From: Candidatus Shapirobacteria bacterium CG10_big_fil_rev_8_21_14_0_10_48_15
Lineage (GTDB): Bacteria; Patescibacteriota; Microgenomatia; PFEM01
Assembly (NCBI GenBank): GCA_002793635.1
Contig: PFEM01000008.1
Span: 19,757 to 30,972 of the forward strand
Direction of reading: 5' to 3'
DNA: 11,216 bases
Under the pieces are notes generated by a model that saw only the letters and a list, made by a program, of their open reading frames with translations, had not been told where the DNA came from and did not search any database. Positions 4,401 through 11,216 of the stretch are shown here, piece after piece. Every line of letters begins with the position of its first letter. Within the stretch, counting starts at the first letter, position 1. The position numbers and the translations under genes are program-made.

Positions 4401-6705
4401 AGCCGCGGTTTTGTGGTTTAAAGACATTGATAAAGACGACGGCAATTTGGTCGGCGGCAAAGGTGCCAATCTGGGTGAAATGATGTCTTTTAAGATTACG
4501 GTGCCCAACGGTTTTGTTGTCACCAGCCAAGCCTACTTTGATTTTCTCAAAAACAATCATTTTAAGACCAAAATTCGCCATTATTTGCAAGGGGCTGATT
4601 TGACCCGACCCGAACAGCTCAACGACGTTTCCCACCAAATTAAGCGGCTGATAATGACCGGCAAAATTGACCCGTCGCTGGCCAAACAAATTATCGACAG
4701 TTACCTCAAGCTGGGCGGCTTACTCAAGCATGCCATCGTCGCCATTCGCTCTTCGGCGACCGCGGAAGACCTCCCGGGAGCTTCCTTTGCCGGCCAGCAA
4801 GCGACTTTTTTAAATGTTCAGGGCGAAGCCAACGTGGTCGAAAAAGTCCGCCAGTGCTGGGCATCGCTGTTTGAACCCCGGGCCATTTTCTACCGCGAAG
4901 AAAAAGGGTTCGACCATTTTAAGGTCGGCATGGCCGTGCCGGTCCAAGAAATGATTCCGGCGGAAGTTTCGGGGGTGATGTTTACCATTGATCCGATCAG
5001 CAACCAAAAAAATCGGCTGGTCATTGAGGCAATTTACGGATTGGGCGAATACATTGTCCAGGGAGTGGTTTCACCAGATCAATACCTGATCGAAAAAAAT
5101 TCTTTAAAAATTCTCGACCGTCGGGTGGCCAAGCAAACTGTTCAGCTAGTCAAAGCCGGCCAGGGCAACAAAGAAATTAAGGTGCCGCGGCGCTTGCAAA
5201 CCAAGCAAAAGCTAACCGTCAGCCAAATCAAGCAATTGGCCAAAATCGGTAAAAAAATTCATCGCCACTATTATTACCCCCAAGACATTGAGTGGCTGTT
5301 ACATAAGGGGAAGCTGTGGATCGTCCAGACGCGGCCGGTGACCACGATGGATAAAGCTTTCAAGGCCCAAAATTTAACTCTCGAGCCAAAAAAGGTTAGC
5401 CGGCAGCTTATTTTACAAGGGACCGCCGCCAGTCCTGGCTTGGCCAGCGGCCCGGTCAAGCTGATCAAAACCGCCAAAAATATCCACCGTGTTGAGGAGG
5501 GCGATGTCCTGGTGACCTCCATGACAACGCCTGATTTTGTCCCGGCCATGAAACGGGCAGTGGCCATTATCACCGACAAAGGCGGGCAAACCTCTCACGC
5601 CGCCATCATCAGCCGCGAGCTGGGCATTCCCTGTGTGGTGGGCACCAAAAACGCCACTAAAATTCTCAAAAATAAACAAATCGTGACTGTCCACGGCAGT
5701 CAGGGCACCGTCTACCGGGGCAGTTTGGGGACATCGGCACCGACCGCCTCCAGCCTGGCGTCTTTAAATCAGTCAGTCGCGATCAAAAGGCCGCTGGCCG
5801 TCAAAACCGCCACCAAGATTTACACCAATCTAGGAGAACCGCATCTGGCCGAGCAGACCGCCCGCCAAAATGTCGATGGGGTTGGTCTCTGCCGCGCCGA
5901 GTTTATGATCGCCAACATCGGCATCCACCCCAAAAAGCTGATTAAAGAAAGACGCCAAAAGCAATTTGTTGATCAACTCACCGAGGGGCTGGTCAAAATT
6001 TGCCAGGCTTTTGACCCTCGGCCGGTAGTTTACCGCGCGACTGACTTTAAGACCAACGAATACCGCAGCTTAGTGGGCGGCGCCGCCTACGAACCGGAGG
6101 AAGCCAACCCGCTGCTGGGCTATCGCGGCGCTTTTCGCTACCAAACTGATGAAGCGGTTTTCGAGCTGGAATTGGCGGCGATCAAACAAGTTCGTAACAA
6201 GCACGGTTTCAAAAATCTGTGGCTGATGATTCCCTTTTGCCACACCCCGCAGGAACTGGCAGCCGTCAAAAAGATTATCGTCAGCAACGGCTTGGTGCGC
6301 AGCCCTAGTTTTCAGCTATGGATGATGGTCGAAATTCCCAGCAACGTGATTTTATTGGAGGAGTTTATCAAAGTGGGCATTGACGGCGTGTCCATTGGTT
6401 CCAACGACTTGACCATGCTGATTTTGGGAATTGACCGCGACAACCCGGCTTTGACGGCCATCTTTGACGAGCGCCACCCGGCCGTCTTGTGGGCTTTAGA
6501 ACACACCATCAAGATCTGCCATCAACTAAAAATCACCGCCTCAATCTGCGGCCAGGCACCGACGACTTATCCGGATCTGGCGGAAAAATTAGTCGAGTGG
6601 GGTATCGACAGCCTTTCGGTCAGCCCGGATGCTCTTGATCGCACCCGCGAAGTAGTTTATGCTGTGGAAAGTAAAATTTTATCAGGCAATAAATGTCAAA
6701 AATAA
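4387..6705 (+). CDS. ppsA: Phosphoenolpyruvate synthase
   Basis: It converts pyruvate + ATP + water to PEP + AMP + phosphate; in some organisms it works in reverse. The 772 aa contain the three expected domains. The N-terminal ATP-grasp-like domain has GGKGANLGEM (residues 23-32) and RSSATAEDLPGASFAGQQ (from Arg121). The swivelling phosphohistidine domain has GGQTSHAAIISRELGIPCVV with His404. The C-terminal PEP/pyruvate barrel has DFKTNEYRSLVGG, GLCRAEFMI, SIGSNDLTMLILGIDRD and CGQAP with catalytic Cys721. The water-dependent synthase type is favoured over pyruvate phosphate dikinase by the GSNDL...DRD and DFKTNEY pattern and by the length (E. coli PpsA is 792 aa). The start lies inside the isomerase gene with no SD, so translation is probably coupled. 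The end overlaps enolase by 13 bases. Confidence 0.93.
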   Translation: MSQNKAAVLWFKDIDKDDGNLVGGKGANLGEMMSFKITVPNGFVVTSQAYFDFLKNNHFKTKIRHYLQGADLTRPEQLNDVSHQIKRLIMTGKIDPSLAKQIIDSYLKLGGLLKHAIVAIRSSATAEDLPGASFAGQQATFLNVQGEANVVEKVRQCWASLFEPRAIFYREEKGFDHFKVGMAVPVQEMIPAEVSGVMFTIDPISNQKNRLVIEAIYGLGEYIVQGVVSPDQYLIEKNSLKILDRRVAKQTVQLVKAGQGNKEIKVPRRLQTKQKLTVSQIKQLAKIGKKIHRHYYYPQDIEWLLHKGKLWIVQTRPVTTMDKAFKAQNLTLEPKKVSRQLILQGTAASPGLASGPVKLIKTAKNIHRVEEGDVLVTSMTTPDFVPAMKRAVAIITDKGGQTSHAAIISRELGIPCVVGTKNATKILKNKQIVTVHGSQGTVYRGSLGTSAPTASSLASLNQSVAIKRPLAVKTATKIYTNLGEPHLAEQTARQNVDGVGLCRAEFMIANIGIHPKKLIKERRQKQFVDQLTEGLVKICQAFDPRPVVYRATDFKTNEYRSLVGGAAYEPEEANPLLGYRGAFRYQTDEAVFELELAAIKQVRNKHGFKNLWLMIPFCHTPQELAAVKKIIVSNGLVRSPSFQLWMMVEIPSNVILLEEFIKVGIDGVSIGSNDLTMLILGIDRDNPALTAIFDERHPAVLWALEHTIKICHQLKITASICGQAPTTYPDLAEKLVEWGIDSLSVSPDALDRTREVVYAVESKILSGNKCQK

Positions 6706-7958
6706 AGAGCGTGACCGCCCGGGAAATTCTTGATTCCCGCGGCAGTCCGACTGTCGAAACCAAAATTATTTTAGACAGCGGCGCGACCGCCACCGCTTCC
6801 GTCCCTTCGGGGGTGTCGGTGGGCAAATATGAAGCTGTGGAACTGCGGGATCAAGACCCCCATCGCTTCCACGGTCGGGGTGTCCTTAGGGCCATCGCCA
6901 GTGTCAACCAGACGATTGCCGAACAGATCGTGGGCCGGGAATTTGCTAGTCAATTGCAGCTGGACGAAACCCTGATTAAGTTGGACGGCACCAAAGAAAA
7001 AGCCAAATTGGGAGCCAACGCGATTTTATCGGTTTCCGAAGCTTTTTGCAAAGCCATGGCGCTGCAGGCAAACATTCCTTGCTTTGCGTATGTCGCCCAC
7101 CTTTATGGCCTTGGGCCCAACGATTTAAAGATGCCCACGCCTATGTCCGTCCAAATTGAGGGCGGCAAACACGGCGCCGGCAACCTTGATTTCCAAGAAT
7201 TTTTAGTCATCCCGTCTTCCGGCCAAACTTTTGCCGAAGCCTTGCGGATGTTGGCGGAAATCTATTGGGAAACTGAAAAAGTGCTGATTCAGTACCAAGC
7301 CGTTCATTCGGTGGGTGATGAAGGCGGCTACGCGCCCAATTTATTTACTAATCTCGACGCCCTGGAAGTGCTGGCCGAAGCCATCCAGGCCCTCAAATAT
7401 AATTTGGGTCGCCAGGTCTTTTTGGGTTTGGATGTCGCCCCAGCTTATTTTTATCACCAAAACAAATACCGGATTAAAGACCGCACGACGCCGATGACCA
7501 CCGAGGAACTGGTCGAGTTTTACCGTGACCTGTTGCGTCAATATCCGTTAGCTTCAATTGAGGATCCGTTTCATGAGGATGACTGGGAGGGCTGGACTAA
7601 GCTGGCACAATTCACCGGTAACACGATTATCGTGGGTGACGACCTTTTAACCACCAACAAACAGCGTGTCCAGCAAGCGCTTCGCAAAGGCGCCTGTTCA
7701 GCCATCTTGATCAAGCCCAACCAAGTCGGGACCGTGGCCGAAACCATTGAAGTCATCAAATTAGCCCGTCAGGCCGGCTGGAAGGTGATTGTTTCCCACC
7801 GCGGGGGGGAAACCAACGAGGATTTCATCGCTGATTTTGCCGTCGGTGTCGGCGCCGACTACGTCAAGTTTGGCGCGCCGGCGCGCGGGGAGCGGGTCGC
7901 CAAATACAACCGGTTGCTGGCCATCGAAAAAATGATTGATCAAAATGCCCATGAATAA
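6693..7958 (+). CDS. eno: Enolase (phosphopyruvate hydratase), divergent
   Basis: Enolase interconverts 2-phosphoglycerate and PEP. The 421-aa protein starts MSKIKSVTAREILDSRGSPT, a standard enolase N-terminus. Functional residues are retained: loop Ser42 (SGVSVG), His160 (GGKHGAG), Glu169 (QEF), Glu210 (DEGG), Mg ligands Asp247 (GLDVA), Glu290 (SIEDPF) and Asp316 (GDDL), and Lys341 (IKPNQVGT). Several near-invariant positions differ. INGGSHA is IEGGKHG. The Ser after the phosphate-binding Arg in SHRSGET is Gly371 (SHRGGET). IKTG is VKFG before the common APARGERVAKYN tail. It is still likely an active enolase because all acid/base and metal residues remain and it sits between the genes for the steps on either side of the reaction. 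A weak SD (CAGG, 6683-6686) precedes the ATG. Confidence 0.92.
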   Translation: MSKIKSVTAREILDSRGSPTVETKIILDSGATATASVPSGVSVGKYEAVELRDQDPHRFHGRGVLRAIASVNQTIAEQIVGREFASQLQLDETLIKLDGTKEKAKLGANAILSVSEAFCKAMALQANIPCFAYVAHLYGLGPNDLKMPTPMSVQIEGGKHGAGNLDFQEFLVIPSSGQTFAEALRMLAEIYWETEKVLIQYQAVHSVGDEGGYAPNLFTNLDALEVLAEAIQALKYNLGRQVFLGLDVAPAYFYHQNKYRIKDRTTPMTTEELVEFYRDLLRQYPLASIEDPFHEDDWEGWTKLAQFTGNTIIVGDDLLTTNKQRVQQALRKGACSAILIKPNQVGTVAETIEVIKLARQAGWKVIVSHRGGETNEDFIADFAVGVGADYVKFGAPARGERVAKYNRLLAIEKMIDQNAHE

Positions 7959-9582
7959 ACCGGTGGTTTTAATCATCATGGACGGTTGGGGATTGGCTTC
8001 CCCCGGTCCGGGCAACGCGGTCACTCAAGCCAAAACCCCCAACTTGACCAGTTACTGGTCCGTCTACCCGCACACTCGGCTAGCGGCCTCGGGCGAGGCC
8101 GTGGGCCTGCCGCGTAATGAAGACGGCAATTCGGAAGCCGGTCATCTCAATTTAGGCGCTGGGAACATCGTTTTTCAAGAACTACCGCGCATCAACATGA
8201 GCATTGCCGACGGCAGCTTTTTCAAAATTCCGGCTTTCAGTCAGGCCATCCGGCACGTCCAAGAAAACCAGTCGGCCCTGCACCTGATGGGTTTAATCGG
8301 CTCGGGCGGGGTTCATTCCAGTTTAGAGCATTTGCTGGCCTTAATTCAGCTGGCCAAAAAAGCCAACCTAAACAAGTTTTTTTTGCATCTTTTTACCGAT
8401 GGCCGTGACTCGCCGCCGACGTCGGCGGCTCATTATTTAGCGCGGATTCAAAAAGAACTTGACCGCACCGGTATCGGCCAAATCGCCAGCTTGTGCGGCC
8501 GCTACTGGGCCATGGATCGCGACTACCGTTGGTTGCGCACCCAAAAAGCCTATCGGGCTTTGACTGAAGGCGTTGGCCAACCAAGCACTTCCCCCTTAGA
8601 AGCGATCAAGGCCTCTTACCAAGCAGGCAAAACGGATGAATTTGTCGAGCCCATCATCATGGTTGATAATCAAAAAAAGCCGATCGGGTTGGTCCAGGAC
8701 CACGACGCAGTGATTTTTTTCAATTTCCGGATTGATCGCCCCCGACAGCTGACCAAAGCTTTCGTTCTGCCCAACTTTGAAAAGCTCACCATCAAAAAAG
8801 CGGCTTTTGACCCTTATGCCGAACGTTACGGCCTGCGGCTTTACGAAACTCCCCAAAATACCACTACTTTTCAGCGCCAAAAAATCCTCCAAGACTTGTT
8901 TTTTGTCACCATGACCGAATACGAAAAGGGTCTGCCGACCGCCACGGCTTTTCCCCCTGAGCAAATCAACCTGCCGCTGGCGCGGGTTTTGTCCGAAGCC
9001 GGCCGCCGGCAGTTTCACTTAAGCGAAACCGAAAAAGAACGCTTTGTGACTTACTATTTTGACGGCCAGCGGGAAGAGCCGTTTCCGGGCGAAGATTGGC
9101 AAGAAATTCCCTCTCTCAAAGTCGCCACCTATGACCTGCAGCCAGCCATGTCCGCCCTTCAAGTGACCGAAACATTGATCAAAAAAATCAACCAAAACGA
9201 ATATGATTTCCTACTGGTCAATTATGCCAACCCGGACATGGTCGGCCATACCGGCGTGTTGAAAGCGAGTATCAAGGCTTGCGAGGTAGTGGACGAACAA
9301 TTGGGCCAAGTCGTGGAAGCGGTTTTGGCTCAAGACGGCTGTTGCGTCATTACTGCCGATCATGGTAACGTAGAAGAGCTGATCAACCTAGAAACTGGTG
9401 AAGTGGACACCGAGCATTCCAACAACCCGGTGCCGTTGGTTATTGTGGGCCGCGCTTTTCGTCAAAGCAGAGTCGACCTGCGTGACGGCTCTTTATCGGA
9501 CGTGGCGCCCACCATTCTTGATTTAATGGAAATCGCCAAACCGTCGCTGATGAGCGGCGAAAGTCTCATTAAAAAGCGATGA
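7951..9582 (+). CDS. gpmI: 2,3-bisphosphoglycerate-independent phosphoglycerate mutase
   Basis: It interconverts 3- and 2-phosphoglycerate using a Mn-bound catalytic serine. The 543-aa protein belongs to the alkaline-phosphatase superfamily. Metal and active-site motifs in order: Asp11 (IIMDGWG), Ser61 in NSEAGHLNLGAG, substrate-binding His122 (GGVHSS), TDGRDSPP, CGRYWAMDRD, NFRIDRPRQ, MTEYEKGLP, Asp429/His433 (NPDMVGHTG), Asp470/His471 (TADHGN) and His489 (TEHSNNPVP). The usual GGVHSH is GGVHSS, but the first His, the substrate ligand, is kept. It is about 30 residues longer than typical GpmI (about 510 aa). The start is uncertain: ATG 7951 gives the family-like MNKPVVLIIMDGWG, while ATG 7945 or TTG 7936 would add two or five residues. 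No SD is seen. It overlaps enolase by 8 bases and acs by 4. Confidence 0.94.
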   Translation: MNKPVVLIIMDGWGLASPGPGNAVTQAKTPNLTSYWSVYPHTRLAASGEAVGLPRNEDGNSEAGHLNLGAGNIVFQELPRINMSIADGSFFKIPAFSQAIRHVQENQSALHLMGLIGSGGVHSSLEHLLALIQLAKKANLNKFFLHLFTDGRDSPPTSAAHYLARIQKELDRTGIGQIASLCGRYWAMDRDYRWLRTQKAYRALTEGVGQPSTSPLEAIKASYQAGKTDEFVEPIIMVDNQKKPIGLVQDHDAVIFFNFRIDRPRQLTKAFVLPNFEKLTIKKAAFDPYAERYGLRLYETPQNTTTFQRQKILQDLFFVTMTEYEKGLPTATAFPPEQINLPLARVLSEAGRRQFHLSETEKERFVTYYFDGQREEPFPGEDWQEIPSLKVATYDLQPAMSALQVTETLIKKINQNEYDFLLVNYANPDMVGHTGVLKASIKACEVVDEQLGQVVEAVLAQDGCCVITADHGNVEELINLETGEVDTEHSNNPVPLVIVGRAFRQSRVDLRDGSLSDVAPTILDLMEIAKPSLMSGESLIKKR

Positions 9583-11216
9583 ACAAACCCAAAATTATTC
9601 GCCAAAAATTAACCTTTAAGCCCAATTTGGTTGACTATGAGCAAGCGGCCAAAAACTTTTCCTGGCAAGCGGCCAAAAAGGAGTTGACGTGGTTTCCGGA
9701 CGGCAAGATCAACGCGGCTTACAACGCCGTTGACCGCCATTTGGCCGGCCCGGCACGTCACAAAGTCGCCCTTTTCTGGCACTCGGCCAAAGACGAAAAA
9801 CAGCAATATACTTTTGAACAGTTAGCCATTTTGTCCAATAAATTTGCCAATCTTTTGAAAGACCTGGCTGTCGAGCGGGGCGACCGGGTGTTTTTCTTTT
9901 TACCGCGCATCCCGGCGCTTTACTACGGCTTTTTGGGGACCCTCAAAACGGGAGCCATTGCCGGCACGTTGTTTTCCGCCTTTGGTCCCCAAGCTTTATT
10001 GGACCGGCTCAACGACTGCGACGCCAAAATTTTGGTGACCAACCAAGAGCTTGCCGCTCGTGTGGCCAAAATCAGGCCACAGCTACCGTATCTGAAAAAA
10101 GTGATCTTGATTGACGCTGAATTTGAAAAAGCGCTGGCCCAGGCATCACCGGTCTTCAAGACCGTGGCCATGGACCCGGACGAGCCGGCTTTTATGCTTT
10201 ACACTTCCGGGACGACCGGCAAACCCAAGGGTGTCGTCCACAGTCATTTGGCGATTTTGCACGAGCATCTGACCGCCAAGTGGGTTTTGGATATTCAACC
10301 CAATGACCTTTACTGGTGCACCGCTGACCCGGGTTGGGTCACCGGCATTGCCTACACCATCTTGGGATCATGGTCGGTGGGCGCCACCAGTTTGGTCTTT
10401 GAAGGCCGCTTTGATCCTGAAGTTTGGTACCGGCTGATCCAGGAATATCGTGTCAACGTCTGGTACACCGCACCGACCGCCATTCGAATGTTGTCCGCCG
10501 CCGGCGACCAGCTGACCAAAAAATATGACTTTACCAGTCTGCGTCACCTGGCTTCGGTGGGCGAGCCACTCAACCCGGAAGCGGTCTTTTGGGGCCAGCG
10601 ACGGCTCAAGTTGCTCTTCCATGACAACTGGTGGCAAACCGAAACCGGCGGTATTTTAATCGCCAATTACCCGGTTTTGCCGATTAAGCCCGGCTCGATG
10701 GGGAAGCCATTTCCCGGGGTGACGGCGGCGATCGTGAACGACCAGGGGCAAATCCTACCGCCTAACAAAATCGGCAGCCTGGCGATCAAACCAGGCTGGC
10801 CATCAATGATGATCAAAATCTGGCACCGGCCCAAAAAGTACCGTAAATACTTTAAACATGGCTGGTATATCTCCGGTGATTTGGCTTACCGGGACAAAGA
10901 CGGTTATTTCTGGTTTGTCAGCCGGGACGACGACGTCATCAAGACGGCGGGCGAGCGCGTCGGCCCGTTTGAAGTTGAATCGGCCTTGATGGCTCACCCC
11001 GCCGTCGTCGAGGCGGGCGTGATTGGTAAACCCGACCCGCTGCGCGGTCAAATCATCAAGGCGTTTGTGACTCTTAAGCAGGGGGAGAAACCTTCCGAAG
11101 CCCTTAAAGAAAGAATTAAAGCTTTTGTTAAAAAAGAGCTGGCTGGCCATGCTTACCCACGGGAAATCGAGTTCATGGATCATCTGCCCAAGACCCGCTC
11201 CGGCAAAATCGTCCGT
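9579..11216 (+). CDS. acsA: AMP-forming acetyl-CoA synthetase (acetate-CoA ligase), 3' end cut
   Basis: It activates acetate through acetyl-AMP to acetyl-CoA (ATP to AMP + PPi). The frame stays open from the ATG at 9579 to the window edge, giving 546 codons without a stop. ANL-superfamily motifs: YTSGTTGKPKG (208-218), the acetate-pocket/adenylate motif NWWQTETGG (350-358), ISGD (431-434), the hinge region SRDDDVIKTAGERVGPFEVE (448-467), and C-terminal PKTRSGKIVR with catalytic Lys543, the lysine acetylated in known Acs enzymes. The last visible residue is the Arg after this motif, so only a short tail is missing. The GERVGPFEVE form and shorter N-terminus resemble the Bacillus AcsA type more than the 650-aa enteric Acs. 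Trp351/Trp352 in WWQTE favour acetate over long acids. ATGA overlap with gpmI suggests coupling. Confidence 0.92.
   Translation, partial: MNKPKIIRQKLTFKPNLVDYEQAAKNFSWQAAKKELTWFPDGKINAAYNAVDRHLAGPARHKVALFWHSAKDEKQQYTFEQLAILSNKFANLLKDLAVERGDRVFFFLPRIPALYYGFLGTLKTGAIAGTLFSAFGPQALLDRLNDCDAKILVTNQELAARVAKIRPQLPYLKKVILIDAEFEKALAQASPVFKTVAMDPDEPAFMLYTSGTTGKPKGVVHSHLAILHEHLTAKWVLDIQPNDLYWCTADPGWVTGIAYTILGSWSVGATSLVFEGRFDPEVWYRLIQEYRVNVWYTAPTAIRMLSAAGDQLTKKYDFTSLRHLASVGEPLNPEAVFWGQRRLKLLFHDNWWQTETGGILIANYPVLPIKPGSMGKPFPGVTAAIVNDQGQILPPNKIGSLAIKPGWPSMMIKIWHRPKKYRKYFKHGWYISGDLAYRDKDGYFWFVSRDDDVIKTAGERVGPFEVESALMAHPAVVEAGVIGKPDPLRGQIIKAFVTLKQGEKPSEALKERIKAFVKKELAGHAYPREIEFMDHLPKTRSGKIVR

Noticed and set aside
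7873..7886. Perfect 14-base palindrome GCGCGCCGGCGCGC in enolase
   Set aside because: It encodes conserved-type residues of the GAPARGE segment with GC-rich codons, so codon choice explains it without a regulatory role.
8596..9018. 140-codon open frame on the minus strand within gpmI
   Set aside because: It is antisense to conserved GpmI motifs and has no recognisable product; long antisense frames are expected from this codon usage.
1319..9582. Possible TGA recoding (SR1/Gracilibacteria code)
   Set aside because: TGA ends the metallopeptidase, mutase and gpmI frames exactly at the starts of the next genes, and no in-frame TGA interrupts any gene, so the standard stop use fits.
10803..11183. 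126-codon open frame on the minus strand within acsA
   Set aside because: It lies opposite the conserved hinge and C-terminal domain of acetyl-CoA synthetase and shows no protein-like motif.
1..11216. CRISPR array, insertion sequence, prophage, toxin-antitoxin or defence genes
   Set aside because: No regularly spaced repeats, transposase motifs, terminal inverted repeats or paired small toxin-like genes were seen; the window is housekeeping in content.

Overview
This window looks like a chromosomal fragment of a small-genome bacterium, most likely from the Candidate Phyla Radiation / Patescibacteria, possibly Microgenomates-like. That placement is inference. It rests on a very compact gene order, a phosphohexomutase next to a bifunctional phosphoglucose/phosphomannose isomerase, an unusually short HolA-like protein, a small EF-Tu domain-2-like protein, and short GC-rich hairpin repeats between genes. 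TGA is used as a stop after three genes, so lineages that read TGA as glycine (SR1/Gracilibacteria type) are unlikely.

Layout. Positions 1-169 (minus strand) hold the start of ruvC. Next come a promoter region and two tRNA genes on the plus strand, tRNA-Lys(TTT) at 327-398 and tRNA-Glu(TTC) at 448-524, with a hairpin-forming repeat between them. After about 165 bases of leader, a dense plus-strand gene string runs from 691 past the right edge. It encodes an 84-aa EF-Tu domain-2-like protein, a small HExxH metallopeptidase, a compact HolA-like clamp-loader subunit, an alpha-D-phosphohexomutase, a SIS-family PGI/PMI, PEP synthase, enolase, cofactor-independent phosphoglycerate mutase, and an AMP-forming acetyl-CoA synthetase. 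The last gene lacks only its final codons. Most neighbours overlap by 1-14 bases and the largest gap is 9 bases.

How the genes fit together. The last six genes form a central-carbon module. The mutase and PGI/PMI interconvert hexose 1- and 6-phosphates. GpmI, enolase and PEP synthase are three consecutive steps between 3-phosphoglycerate and pyruvate. Acetyl-CoA synthetase links acetyl-CoA and acetate. The first three genes (EF-like, metallopeptidase, holA) are information-processing or unknown genes that share the transcription unit.

The most interesting signal is regulatory. The ruvC and phosphohexomutase start codons lie exactly six bases downstream of a good -10 hexamer, in nearly identical 15-base contexts, which predicts leaderless mRNAs. 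The isomerase gene shows a similar arrangement with a seven-base gap. The first gene of the plus-strand string instead has a textbook Shine-Dalgarno sequence behind a hairpin leader. I found no CRISPR array, insertion sequence, prophage or toxin-antitoxin gene, and no clearly new multi-gene system.
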